A stretch of DNA of 64,000 nucleotides. It comes from Planktothrix agardhii NIES-204 (GTDB lineage: Bacteria > Cyanobacteriota > Cyanobacteriia > Cyanobacteriales > Microcoleaceae). The notes under the pieces were generated by a model, which saw only the letters and a list, made by a program, of their open reading frames with translations, was not told the origin of the DNA and did not search any database. The position numbers and the translations under genes were made by a program. Shown piece after piece: positions 36,051-44,857 of the stretch; the stretch's first letter is position 1, and the number at the start of each line of letters is the position of its first letter. Location: NCBI GenBank assembly GCA_003609755.1, contig AP017991.1, forward strand, positions 2,249,501-2,313,500, read 5' to 3'.

Positions 36051-36113
36051 GTTGACATCCACCCCGCCGTAAACGGACGGGGATTCCGCACCACACCACC
36101 TTTTTAGGTTGGT
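36051..36113. mobile_element. Solo end of an IS200/IS605-type element
   Basis: TTGACATCCACCCCGCCGTA and the following bases form a subterminal hairpin (CCCCG 36062-36066 with CGGGG 36078-36082) and a GGATTCC segment. This arrangement is typical of the ends of IS200/IS605 family elements that are found widely as solo remnants in cyanobacteria. No tnpA or tnpB is present. A second small hairpin (ACCACCT-TTTT-AGGTTGGT) follows. Confidence 0.5.
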
Positions 36114-36173
36114 CGCTGAATGGGGATAATTTGCTATACTAAGAAAGATGATTGTTAAGAAATGTAAAGTAAA

Positions 36174-36881
36174 ATGAACAATAAAGTTGCTGTGATTGTG
36201 GGCGCCACCGGAGGAATTGGGTCGGCCGTAGCCAGAAAATTGGCCCAAATGGGAACAAAACTGGTCTTAGTCGCTAGAAATAGCAGTCAATTGCAAGCCT
36301 TGGCGACGGAGTTAGCCCCAACGGAACTGTTAATTGTCCCAACGGATATCACCGACCCCCAACAAGTCGAGAGTTTATTCCAAAAAACCACCGATTATTT
36401 CGGTCAAATTGATATTTTAGTGAATGCGGCGGGGGCGGGAATTTTAAAACAATGGAATAAAATTGAACCTGCTGATTTAGATGTTATGTTAGATCTAAAT
36501 TTAAAAGGATCGGTCTATACCTGTCAAGCTGCTGCTAATATTATGAAGCAACAAAAATCAGGACATATCTGTAATGTTGTCGGAATTTTAGGGAAACATT
36601 CCATGGCAATGTCTAGTGCCTATTGTGCTTCTAAATTTGGTTTAGTCGGTTTTAGTAAATGTTTTGCGGATGAAGTCAGACGCTATGGAATTAAAGTCAC
36701 CCTATTTTATTTTGGTGGTGTCGATACCTCTTTTTGGGATAATGTCAGTTTAAAAGTTGACCGCTCAAAAATGTTGAGTGCAGAAACTGCTGCTAATTCT
36801 ATTATGTTTGCCTTAGCCGCCGAACCTCAAGCGGTGCCGATGGAAATTAATATTCAACCGGAAAGCCATTTATTCTTTTAA
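36174..36881 (+). CDS. Short-chain dehydrogenase/reductase (SDR) family oxidoreductase
   Basis: A 235-residue classical SDR. It has the NADP-binding GATGGIGSA (9-17), DILVNAAGAG, and the catalytic YxxxK in SAYCASKFG (Tyr150, Lys154). Its LVLVARNSSQL after the second strand favours NADP(H). The substrate cannot be named; it resembles ketoreductases of the sepiapterin/serine dehydrogenase type. The hppD gene follows 35 bp later, so they may be cotranscribed. The start ATG at 36174 follows a spacer with repeat DNA. Confidence 0.88.
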   Translation: MNNKVAVIVGATGGIGSAVARKLAQMGTKLVLVARNSSQLQALATELAPTELLIVPTDITDPQQVESLFQKTTDYFGQIDILVNAAGAGILKQWNKIEPADLDVMLDLNLKGSVYTCQAAANIMKQQKSGHICNVVGILGKHSMAMSSAYCASKFGLVGFSKCFADEVRRYGIKVTLFYFGGVDTSFWDNVSLKVDRSKMLSAETAANSIMFALAAEPQAVPMEINIQPESHLFF

Positions 36882-36916
36882 ACTTAATTATATTGTTGCT
36901 TATTGAACGGAGAATT

Positions 36917-38005
36917 ATGGAGTTTGATCATATCCATTTCTATGTTCAAGATGCCAAACGAACACGGGACTGGTTTATTCACAATCTAGGATTTCAAGGA
37001 ATTGGCAATCGCAACCTTGGTCATACCCAAACAGAAATTGTTTATCATGGTTCAGTCTATTTCCTATTATCTTCGCCTTTAACTATTGAGAGTCCTATCA
37101 CCAAATTTTTGCAATTACATCCGTCGGGAGTTGCAGACATTGCCTTTCAAGTTAAAGATTTAGAATTGAGACTTGAACAGCTTGTTAAACAAGGAGTTAG
37201 GGTGATTTCTCCCTTGAAATCTCAGGACTATTTAGGAGGACAATTAAAATGGTTAACCCTAGAAGGATGGCAGGGTTTACGTCATACTTTAGTTGAACAA
37301 ATAGGAACAATACCCGGTAAAGCTATTCCTGGTTTTCTCGATATTATTCCTATCTCTTACCCCGATATACTTACCATCGATCATGTTGTTTTAAATGTAC
37401 AATCAGGTAATTTAAAAACAGCAATTTCTTGGTATCAAAATCATTTGGGATTTCAACCCAAACAAAGTTTTGATATTCAAACAGAACGCTCTGGATTACA
37501 AAGTCAAGTTATGGTTCATTCCCAAGGTAAAGTGCAGTTTCCCATCAATGAACCCGCATCTAAAAATTCTCAGATTCAAGAATTTTTGGACATCAATCGA
37601 GGATCGGGGATTCAACATATTGCCCTAAGAACCTCTAATTTAGTCCAAACAGTTAATTGTTTAAAACAAAGAGGATTATCTTTTTTAACAGTTCCAGATG
37701 AATATTATCTGCAATTACAAAAACGGTGGATTAATCAACCCTTATTTGTGAATTGGGAAGAATTAAAAGCCCACCAAATCCTAGCAGATTGGGAAGCATT
37801 AAACTCGGAAGCGATGCTATTACAAATTTTTAGCCAACCTATTTTTGAAAAACCGACATTTTTCTTGGAATTTATTGAACGAAAGTTTTGTACTATCGAA
37901 GGTAAAATTAGACAGGCTAAAGGGTTTGGAGAAGGTAATTTTAGAGCCTTATTCGAAGCTATAGAGCAGGAACAAATTAAACGCACCAATCAAAATAATT
38001 CCTAA
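36917..38005 (+). CDS. hppD: 4-hydroxyphenylpyruvate dioxygenase
   Basis: A 362-residue two-domain vicinal-oxygen-chelate enzyme. The N-terminal domain starts MEFDHIHFYVQDAKRTRDWF and the catalytic C-terminal domain has IDHVVLNVQ (first iron histidine), IQHIALRTSN (second) and FFLEFIERK (the iron glutamate, Glu318). It ends with GFGEGNFRALFEAIE, the C-terminal gate helix of HPPD. It makes homogentisate, the head group of tocopherols; in cyanobacteria plastoquinone does not need it. The ATG at 36917 with GGAG upstream is chosen over a frame opening at 36893. Confidence 0.93.
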   Translation: MEFDHIHFYVQDAKRTRDWFIHNLGFQGIGNRNLGHTQTEIVYHGSVYFLLSSPLTIESPITKFLQLHPSGVADIAFQVKDLELRLEQLVKQGVRVISPLKSQDYLGGQLKWLTLEGWQGLRHTLVEQIGTIPGKAIPGFLDIIPISYPDILTIDHVVLNVQSGNLKTAISWYQNHLGFQPKQSFDIQTERSGLQSQVMVHSQGKVQFPINEPASKNSQIQEFLDINRGSGIQHIALRTSNLVQTVNCLKQRGLSFLTVPDEYYLQLQKRWINQPLFVNWEELKAHQILADWEALNSEAMLLQIFSQPIFEKPTFFLEFIERKFCTIEGKIRQAKGFGEGNFRALFEAIEQEQIKRTNQNNS

Positions 38006-38253
38006 TTTTATAATTAATTCTGATCACCCAGAAATCCCCTTGAAAATAAAAATGGACTGGTAATTCCGGTGTTATCTTTCTTTAAAGAACATTAAGGATA
38101 ATTTCACCGGATAAAAACCTTGACTCCCTATGTTAGAAATAAAAAGAGTAAAATAGTGGTAGTCAAGGAGGAAAATCCCATCCCCAAATCAACAGGTCAT
38201 GCACTGATTAGCCTCCACTATCCCGAATCAATTTGAAATTTTGGAGAATTATT

Positions 38254-38850
38254 ATGACAACTGTAGGTAATTTAATTAATATTGCTGCGGGTGAAGTTGG
38301 ATATACTGAACATCCATCGGGTAGTAATGGTAACAAGTACGGTGAATGGTACGGCATGAATTACGTTCCTTGGTGTGCAATTTTTATCTCCTACTGTTTC
38401 GATAAAGTCAGTTTACCCCTGCCCATTAGAAGCTCCAAGGGGTTCGCCTACTGTCCCGATGGAGTGTCCTGGTTTAGACAACGGGGTCAATGGTTTCAAG
38501 ATCCAAAAGCCGGGGATGTGGTCTTTTTCTGTTGGCGGGGGGATGGAATTGCCGATCATGTTGGGATCGTAGAATCGGTTAAATCCGATGGCAGTATTAT
38601 TAGTATTGAAGGAAATACCGGAGTGGGTAATGATGCCAATGGCGGTGAAGTTATGCGCCGAACCCGAACTCGGGGAATCATTTTAGGCTTCGGACGTCCC
38701 CCCTATACTAATTCTGTCCCGATTCAGGCCCAAGCCTCCCGTCCCGCGACCCCAGCCCCCACCCCACCCCAACGTGAAGTGGTTAAAGTCCCACCCAATT
38801 ACCATAAAAATTTAGTTGATCAATTAATTGGGAAAAAAAATAAGTCCTGA
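38254..38850 (+). CDS. CHAP-domain amidase-like protein
   Basis: A 198-residue protein with a CHAP domain over residues 1-150. The catalytic cysteine is in VPWCAIFISYCF (Cys41) and the histidine in IADHVGIVE (His102), followed by an EGNTG block with the third polar residue. It would cleave peptide bonds in peptidoglycan. The tail is rich in alanine, proline and threonine. No signal peptide is seen, so export is unclear; phage-lysin-like origin is possible. The ATG at 38254 follows TTGGAGAATT, a good ribosome site. The 38006-38253 spacer contains no recognised element. Confidence 0.83.
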   Translation: MTTVGNLINIAAGEVGYTEHPSGSNGNKYGEWYGMNYVPWCAIFISYCFDKVSLPLPIRSSKGFAYCPDGVSWFRQRGQWFQDPKAGDVVFFCWRGDGIADHVGIVESVKSDGSIISIEGNTGVGNDANGGEVMRRTRTRGIILGFGRPPYTNSVPIQAQASRPATPAPTPPQREVVKVPPNYHKNLVDQLIGKKNKS

Positions 38851-38854
38851 TTTT

Positions 38855-38949
38855 AATTCCCCCCTTTCCAATGGGGTTAGGGGGGATCATCTGTAGCATC
38901 TATAATGAGATTTCATCTAACAACTTCTTTGTGTCTTTGTATCTTTGTG
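38855..38949. repeat. Spacer repeats between the CHAP gene and queA
   Basis: A G/C hairpin sequence (CCCCCC...GGGGGG around 38860-38886) of the type found in many cyanobacterial spacers is followed by the TTTGTG-rich repeat 38921-38949, which nearly matches 20474-20502. The hairpin could end both convergent transcripts. Confidence 0.4.
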
Positions 38950-38992
38950 GTTAAATTAGACTTAACCCTTGTAAACCTAGCCACAGGAACCG

Positions 38993-40129
38993 CTATAAAA
39001 CACTTTCAGGCGCAATAAACATCGCATCTCCAAAGGAATAAAAGCGATATTGTTGTCCAAACTCATTAGCAGGTTCTTCTAAGACCTGTTGATATAAATT
39101 TAACAACCTTTTTCGTCCAATTAAGGCTGAAACCAACATCAATAAACTGGATTTAGGTAAGTGAAAATTGGTAATTAATCCATTAATAATCTGCCATTGA
39201 TACCCAGGATAGATAAAAATATCAGTTTTCCCGCAATAGCCTGTAAACGTTGATTTTTGGGGGGTTTCTGTGGCGTTAGCAAGGGCGACCGCAGCCCCTT
39301 CTAATGCCCGTGCAGAAGTTGTACCAACGGCAATAACTCTCCCCCCGGATGCCTTGGTTTTTGCGATTTTTTCAAAGGTTTCCGCCGGAACTTCAATCCA
39401 TTCTCCGTGCATTTGATGGTCGATAATATTATCTACTTCAACGGGTCGAAAAGTTCCAACTCCAACGTGCAAAGTTAAAAAAACTTGATCAATTCCTTTT
39501 AATTGTAAACGCTGAAATAATTCTTCAGTGAAATGTAACCCCGCAGTCGGTGCGGCGACGGCCCCGGAACGTTCTGCATAAATCGTTTGATATTGTTCCG
39601 GTAAGGCTTCGGTTTCCGTCAAATATGGAGGAAAAGGAATATTACCAAAGGCTTCTAAAAACGGAATTAAAGACTTCCCAGGTGGGATTTCAAATTTTAA
39701 TAACCTTCCCCCAGTTTCTTCATCGGTTTCTAATACCGTCGCCTGCAATCTTTCGCAATTAAAATTATTTTTTGAGGTAGGATTCAGTTCAAACTCAATT
39801 ACAGAACCCGGTTTAAATTTTTTACCCGGTTTAACTAAAGCTAACCAGCAATGATGCTGTTTTTCTTCTAGTAGTAATACCTCCACCTCTGCCCCACTAC
39901 TTTTATGTCCATACAGACGAGCCGGAAGTACACGGGTATTATTAAGTACCAGTAAATCCCCAGGTCTGAGAAATTCGGGTAAATCTTTAAATAGACAATG
40001 ACGATGGGAGTCGGGAGAATCTACAACCAGTAAACGGGAGTTATCCCTTGGTACAACAGGATTTTGAGCGATCCTTTCTTCTGGTAGTTCATAGTTATAG
40101 CTTTCTAACTGATAATCTAACTGATCCAT
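38993..40129 (-). CDS. queA: S-adenosylmethionine:tRNA ribosyltransferase-isomerase
   Basis: A 378-residue QueA. Landmarks are YNYELPEERIAQNPVVPRDNSRLLV, LVLNNTRVLPARL, the GAVAAPTAGLHFT block, LTLHVGVGTFRPV and LPKSSLLMLVSALIG. It moves the ribosyl part of SAM to preQ1 at the tRNA wobble base to give epoxyqueuosine. The length is slightly above the usual 345-360, from an insertion of about 20 residues around position 115-135. It is transcribed alone, facing the CHAP gene. Confidence 0.97.
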   Translation of the reverse strand: MDQLDYQLESYNYELPEERIAQNPVVPRDNSRLLVVDSPDSHRHCLFKDLPEFLRPGDLLVLNNTRVLPARLYGHKSSGAEVEVLLLEEKQHHCWLALVKPGKKFKPGSVIEFELNPTSKNNFNCERLQATVLETDEETGGRLLKFEIPPGKSLIPFLEAFGNIPFPPYLTETEALPEQYQTIYAERSGAVAAPTAGLHFTEELFQRLQLKGIDQVFLTLHVGVGTFRPVEVDNIIDHQMHGEWIEVPAETFEKIAKTKASGGRVIAVGTTSARALEGAAVALANATETPQKSTFTGYCGKTDIFIYPGYQWQIINGLITNFHLPKSSLLMLVSALIGRKRLLNLYQQVLEEPANEFGQQYRFYSFGDAMFIAPESVL

Positions 40130-40519
40130 TTTTCTTAATTATCTTTTAACCTAATTTTTTTTATACATTATCCCATAATAGAGTAACTCAATATTTGCAG
40201 ATCCCCGTGGTGATATTAATGGGTTTCACTTTGATCCAAGTTAATTCCCTAATTTGGGGTTGGGTAGAATCCCCCATAAAAAATCGGGTGCTTTTCCCCT
40301 ATCGTATCGTCCCTAATCTTGTCAGTATAATGGGTATAGGGTTATGTTGCCTACAGATCTGGCGTTTATTAGAGTCCCATCATTCTTGGCTCCGTTTCAA
40401 CTTCAGACCTGAACGGTTACAGTACAAGCAAAAATACCGCTCCTATTGCTTTTTGTTGCAGAGTTCCAGACTGGAGTTCAGCAACAAATAAAGCGGAACA
40501 ATCATGCAGGAGATCACCG
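40130..40519. other. 390-bp spacer, leader of the next gene
   Basis: No convincing gene is seen; one open frame here has low-complexity hydrophobic content and no good start. At 40441-40493 an imperfect stem (GCTTTTTGTTGC with GCAACAAATAAAGC) lies 27 bp before the start of the next gene and may be a leader structure. Confidence 0.35.
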
Positions 40520-40909
40520 ATGGAATACCTTTACTACCTTGCCAACACCAGTCTTACCCTGAGAGTCATAGACTTTTTATGCTCGAATCATTCTTTCCCA
40601 GTTCAGTTTATTACGGTGATTCACCAAATTGATGGCTGGATTGTTAAAGTTAAAATGTGTCAATATCTTACCCCACAGGAACACGGAGACTTTAGAGCTT
40701 TTATGCAGGAATTGGGTATTCCTTATGAACCCGATATGCGGATTTTAATGGCCCTTTGGGGTTTGGAAACCGGACAATCTCCCCTGAGTGTCATGCGTCG
40801 TTACCAAGTGGCGGTTGTTTCCCATGGTATTCCTAACCGCGAGGATGTTGAATCTTTCCGAACTCAATTTGTTAGGGGTTTAGGGTACTGTCCCGAAGCT
40901 CTAGCTTAA
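40520..40909 (+). CDS. Conserved cyanobacterial protein of unknown function
   Basis: A 129-residue soluble protein, MEYLYYLANTSLTLRVIDFLCSNHSFPVQF. It has the look of a well-conserved cyanobacterial family with a central WIVKVKMCQYLTPQEHGDFRAFMQELGIPYEP block and a helical C-terminal part (GQSPLSVMRRYQVAVVSHG). No catalytic motif is visible. AGGAG lies 8-10 bases before the ATG. It is convergent with the YraN gene, nine bases apart. Confidence 0.8.
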   Translation: MEYLYYLANTSLTLRVIDFLCSNHSFPVQFITVIHQIDGWIVKVKMCQYLTPQEHGDFRAFMQELGIPYEPDMRILMALWGLETGQSPLSVMRRYQVAVVSHGIPNREDVESFRTQFVRGLGYCPEALA

Positions 40910-40918
40910 TTTCCTCGA

Positions 40919-41386
40919 TTATTCGCTAAATGCTGATTCAATATAGTCTTGTAGAATCAGTTGGTAGCCGTTTATCAATACAGACTGACCGATATTTATG
41001 GGAGGGGAAAAGCTGGAAACTTCCTCTGCTATCGGGTTTCGATTGGGGTAGGGAACACAACTGACTAAAGCCACATCAAACCGACATGGGTATTCTAGGA
41101 ATTGGGGGCGATCGCTTAAAAATAATTCAGCCGATTGAATAATTTTAGCTTGCTTCTTGGGAGTAATAGCTAAAAGTCCCCCCAGATCCCAATTCCGTTG
41201 ACTACGAGTTTTCACTTCAATAAAACTTAAAGTCTTAATTCCCGATTCTCCGGTTTCAACGGCAATTAAATCAATTTCTCCATATCGACAATGCCATTGA
41301 TGATTCAAAATCTCCCAGCCTTGTGTTTCTAACCAATGGCTAACTAATTTTTCCCCTAAAGAACCAATTACTTTTGATTTAGACAT
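40919..41386 (-). CDS. YraN family (UPF0102) endonuclease-like protein
   Basis: A 155-residue protein of the Holliday-resolvase-like PD-(D/E)XK fold. The motif residues are in HCRYGEIDLIAVE and FIEVKTRS, giving the expected D...ExK set, with GEKLVSHWLETQGW before them. YraN proteins are universal in bacteria but have no firm role; DNA repair or processing is suspected. The size is a little longer than E. coli YraN because of a C-terminal extension. Confidence 0.88.
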   Translation of the reverse strand: MSKSKVIGSLGEKLVSHWLETQGWEILNHQWHCRYGEIDLIAVETGESGIKTLSFIEVKTRSQRNWDLGGLLAITPKKQAKIIQSAELFLSDRPQFLEYPCRFDVALVSCVPYPNRNPIAEEVSSFSPPINIGQSVLINGYQLILQDYIESAFSE

Positions 41387-41500
41387 CGGATCTAGGATTA
41401 GAAATACAATAATTGGTAAGTACGAATTTTATCTTAAAACATTGATTGATCTCGGCAAAAATATGAAGGGGTCAGTTTATTTGGGGCTAAACTCCAAGAC

Positions 41501-41806
41501 GTGAATCTTGAAGGTGCAGATCTGAGAAATTCTACCTTGGACATGGCTCGTTTTAGGCGCACCAACTTAACCAACGCGATTCTCGAAGGAGCCTATGCCT
41601 ATAATGCCGAATTTGAAGGGGCAATTATCGAAGGGGCTGATTTCACCGATGTGATGTTACGCAAAGATTCCCTAAAAACCCTCTGCAAAGTGGCAACGGG
41701 AACTAACCCCGTCACCGGACGCAACACCCGGGATACCCTCTATAAATTGATTGACTGTAAAAAAACGGCCATATTACCACAAGTGTTCTCAAAAAACAAT
41801 TATTGA
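41501..41806 (+). CDS. Truncated pentapeptide-repeat protein
   Basis: The 101-residue frame is made of A(D/N)Lxx-type repeats (NLEGADLRNSTLDMARFRRTNLTNAILE...) followed by KTLCKVATGTNPVTGRNT, the C-terminal tail of thylakoid-lumen pentapeptide proteins. The frame is open back to 41450 but contains no ATG, only a GTG at 41501. The family normally has a signal peptide and more repeats. This copy therefore lacks its N-terminal half and is probably broken, unless translation starts at the GTG. Confidence 0.6.
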   Translation: MNLEGADLRNSTLDMARFRRTNLTNAILEGAYAYNAEFEGAIIEGADFTDVMLRKDSLKTLCKVATGTNPVTGRNTRDTLYKLIDCKKTAILPQVFSKNNY

Positions 41807-41863
41807 GAATTATTAGCATTAAGTGTATATTGTCTTCTTGATAAACTATTGCATTAAAGTCAG

Positions 41864-42916
41864 ATGAACAAAATCACTAGACGTGGGTTTCTCACCCTGG
41901 GAACAGCCTTAGCTGTAGTTGCCGCGGTTGGACTTAGCCCGATGAAGCGATCGCAAGCTAACCCCCAAGTGTTAAATATTTACTCCGCCCGTCACTACGA
42001 TACTGATAATCAGATCTATGAAAATTTCACTAAAAAAACCGGAATTAAAGTCAATCTGGTGGAAGGAAAAGCGGAGGAAATGGTAGAACGGATTAAGAGC
42101 GAAGGCGCTAATAGTCCGGCAGATATTCTAATTACCGTTGATGCGGGAAACCTTTGGAGAGCGCAACAACAGGGAATTTTTCAACCGATTTCTTCAGGAA
42201 TTTTAAATCAAGCAATTCCGGCCAATTTAAAAGAACCAAATGGTCATTGGTTTGGGTTTTCCAAACGGGCGAGGGTGATTGTTTATAATAAAGCTAAGGT
42301 TAATCCGGCTCAACTTTCTACTTATGAAGATTTAGCCAATCCTAAATGGAAAGGAAAAATTGTGATTCGTTCCTCTAATAATATCTACAATCAATCTTTA
42401 GTCGCTTCCATGATTGGAGATAATGGAGCAACTCCTACGGAAAACTGGGTAAAAGGATTTGTACCTAATTTTGCCAGACCCCCAGAAGGAAATGACGTGG
42501 CTCAAATTAAAGCGGTGGCTTCGGGTGCAGGGCAATTAACCTTGGTGAATACCTATTATTTAGCTCGTTTAATTGCTTCTCCAAAACCTGATGAAAAAGC
42601 GATCGCCAGTAAAGTAGGTTTATTTTTTCCCAACCAAAGAGCCCAGGGAACCCACACAAATATTAGTGGGGCTGGAGTGATTAAAACTTCTCCTAATAAG
42701 GCGGGAGCAATTCAATTTTTAGAGCATTTAGCAAGTCCTGAAGCTCAAAAGATTTTTTCTCAAAGTGGTTTTGAATATCCAGCCGTGGCGGGTGTTCCCG
42801 TGTCTCCAGTTCTCTTGGGTTTTGGCACATTTAAAAGTAATCCGATCAATGTTGCAGCCTACGGAAAATTCAATCCCCAGGCGATTCAAATTATGGATCG
42901 TGCCGGTTGGAAATAA
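41864..42916 (+). CDS. futA: Fe(3+) ABC transporter substrate-binding protein FutA
   Basis: A 350-residue periplasmic iron-binding protein. A twin-arginine signal (TRRGFLTLG, residues 5-13) and a hydrophobic stretch precede the mature part that begins near residue 33. YSARHYDTDNQIYENF and the tyrosines in NTYYLARL give the ferric-iron site of the FutA/FbpA family. It delivers Fe(III) to FutB/FutC, which are not in the window, and FutA-type proteins can also act inside the cell near photosystem II. No Fur box was clear upstream. Confidence 0.94.
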   Translation: MNKITRRGFLTLGTALAVVAAVGLSPMKRSQANPQVLNIYSARHYDTDNQIYENFTKKTGIKVNLVEGKAEEMVERIKSEGANSPADILITVDAGNLWRAQQQGIFQPISSGILNQAIPANLKEPNGHWFGFSKRARVIVYNKAKVNPAQLSTYEDLANPKWKGKIVIRSSNNIYNQSLVASMIGDNGATPTENWVKGFVPNFARPPEGNDVAQIKAVASGAGQLTLVNTYYLARLIASPKPDEKAIASKVGLFFPNQRAQGTHTNISGAGVIKTSPNKAGAIQFLEHLASPEAQKIFSQSGFEYPAVAGVPVSPVLLGFGTFKSNPINVAAYGKFNPQAIQIMDRAGWK

Positions 42917-42926
42917 ACCTTGATAC

Positions 42927-42971
42927 GTTGTTGAGCTTTAGCGCTCTTTCTAGGGGCTAAAGCTTAACAAC
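42927..42971. repeat. GTTGTTGAGCTTTAGC palindromic repeat
   Basis: A 16-bp stem with one mismatch (42927-42942 with 42956-42971) after futA and before the convergent era gene. Related sequences occur at 45968-46013 and 47444-47574. There is no T-run. Confidence 0.65.
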
Positions 42972-43019
42972 AAATTTGTTAATCTGTGCGAATCAAGTTG
43001 ACCCATTCCCTAGAAACTC

Positions 43020-43949
43020 CTATTCAACTTGATAGCCTAAATCCGCCAACTGACTGCGGGACTGACGCCATTTCGGTTGCACTTTGACAAATAACTCCAA
43101 ATAGACCTTACCATCAATCAACTTTTGAATTTGTTGGCGGGCATCACTGCCAATAGTTTTCAACATACTGCCCTGATGGCCAATTAAAATCCCTTTTTGG
43201 GAAGGACGCTCAACATGAATAGTCGCTAAAATCCGAGTAATTTTAGGGTCTTCTTCCACCCGGTCAACGGAAATCGCTACGGAATGGGGGACTTCTTCGC
43301 GGGTATTGAGTAAAATCTGTTCTCGAATCAGTTCTCCGATAATGAAGCGTTCCGGTTGATCGGTAACTAAATCCGGGGGATAATAATAGGGGCCAGGATC
43401 TAAACGATCTATTAATAATTGTTGCAAATCATTGACACCATCCCCGGTTAATGCTGAGAACTTAACTACAGGCCATTCATAAGGTTGGGAGAGTTGGCCA
43501 TAACTCCGGTCAATAATTACCGTATCCTCCGGCTGTTGATCCAGTTTATTCATCCCCAGAATTACCGGAATTTTGACTTGCTCGAGTAACTCAATAATAT
43601 AGCGATCGCCCCCTCCAGCCTCCACAGACCCATCTACCACCAACAACAGAACATCAACGGACGAAATCGCCAACTTAGCATTTTGTACCAAAACCTTACC
43701 CAATTGATGATGGGGTTTATGAATTCCGGGGGTATCGACAAAAATAATTTGGGCCTGAGCCTTGGTCAGAATCCCCCGCAGACGGTTGCGCGTCGTTTGA
43801 GCTACGGGGGAAGTAATGGCGATTTTTTGACCTACCATCTGATTCATTAATGTTGATTTCCCCACATTCGGGCGGCCAATAATTCCGACAAACCCCGACT
43901 TATATCCCTCTGGCGGTAAGGGAATTATTACACCTTCAGACCCATCCAT
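43020..43949 (-). CDS. era: GTPase Era
   Basis: A 309-residue Era. GTPase motifs are G1 GRPNVGKST (26-34), G3 DTPGIHKPHH, G4 NKLDQ and a G5-like SALTGDGV; a C-terminal KH domain contains GHQGSMLKTIGSDARQ. Era binds 16S rRNA and helps 30S assembly. It has a short N-terminal extension (MDGSEGVIIPLPPEGY) usual in cyanobacteria. It is convergent with futA. Confidence 0.97.
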   Translation of the reverse strand: MDGSEGVIIPLPPEGYKSGFVGIIGRPNVGKSTLMNQMVGQKIAITSPVAQTTRNRLRGILTKAQAQIIFVDTPGIHKPHHQLGKVLVQNAKLAISSVDVLLLVVDGSVEAGGGDRYIIELLEQVKIPVILGMNKLDQQPEDTVIIDRSYGQLSQPYEWPVVKFSALTGDGVNDLQQLLIDRLDPGPYYYPPDLVTDQPERFIIGELIREQILLNTREEVPHSVAISVDRVEEDPKITRILATIHVERPSQKGILIGHQGSMLKTIGSDARQQIQKLIDGKVYLELFVKVQPKWRQSRSQLADLGYQVE

Positions 43950-44222
43950 TCAATTTCTGTTCCAGTTTTGATAGTCCCCTGTTATTCTAACCTAAGCCCT
44001 TTTCCCTTGATATACAGACTAAAATTTGATAGAGTTGCCAGGTAGCTCTATCAAAATCTAAGATAGAAACCTACTCGAACTCAAGGCGATCGCGGAAACC
44101 CTTTCTGAATCTGGGTTAAGATAGGCTATAGTTCTGTAAAGCCAAATGGAGTAATGTTGATCAAACTAGAATCAACTGTACGTCCAGAGTTCGTTAATTT
44201 TTACGTTGGTGAGATTGAGGAG

Positions 44223-44750
44223 ATGAAAACGATGAATTCTAAACTGATTGGTGGCCTATGCGCCCTGATTGCAGTAGCTTCACAGTTACCTGCTGTCGCT
44301 CAAAATCCTATTGGGACACCTGTAGTTCCCTCTGACTTTGATTATAAATATCAACCCAAAGATCCTGATCTTGGACGAGTTGAGCCCCCGATTTATTACA
44401 GCTTACCCGACCTGGGCTACCCGGATAGAACCCTACCTTCGGCCTTCAAATTCCCGATTATCTATGAATTAGGGGCTGATAGCAGCATCACCAGTGATGC
44501 GGTAATTACCGATACGGTGTTCATCCCTAACTTACCTCCGATCCCCAATGGTATTACCTTAGATGATGTTCCCCGGGTTCGGGCTGAATATAGTCGCAAA
44601 GTGGAAGAATGGGGCGAATTGGTTCAAGGATGTCTGGCTTTAAGTCCTTTAATCATCAAAACTGATACAGGCAACCCCGTTTTAATCCAACAGCAAAGTG
44701 CCGGAACAGTTGTTCTGAACGCTAATAATATTTCCGTTTGCCCTAAATAA
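44223..44750 (+). CDS. Exported hypothetical protein
   Basis: About 175 residues with a clear signal peptide (NSKLIGGLCALIAVASQLPAVAQ) and likely cleavage after AQ. The mature part is proline-rich near its start (GTPVVPSDFDYKYQPKDPDLG) and has no known domain. It is probably periplasmic or lumenal. Starts at 44223 or 44232 are both possible; GAGGAG sits one base before the first and ten before the second, so the second may be used. The frame is open back to 44154 but that part does not look coding. Confidence 0.7.
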   Translation: MKTMNSKLIGGLCALIAVASQLPAVAQNPIGTPVVPSDFDYKYQPKDPDLGRVEPPIYYSLPDLGYPDRTLPSAFKFPIIYELGADSSITSDAVITDTVFIPNLPPIPNGITLDDVPRVRAEYSRKVEEWGELVQGCLALSPLIIKTDTGNPVLIQQQSAGTVVLNANNISVCPK

Positions 44751-44857
44751 GTTGATTTAATTATCCTTATTTTTTTTCACCTTCTTTGTTAATTGCAAAG
44801 GAGGTGATTTTATTAGGAAAGAAATGGCACAATAGGGTGAGGGCAAGAGGTAAAATC

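Noticed and set aside
36003-36248. Minus-strand frame of 81 codons
   Set aside because: It is made of the palindromic repeat, the IS-type hairpin and the antisense of the SDR start.
40195-40491. Open frame of 98 codons upstream of the conserved gene at 40520
   Set aside because: It has a TTG start, no ribosome site and no recognisable family, and it overlaps a likely leader hairpin.
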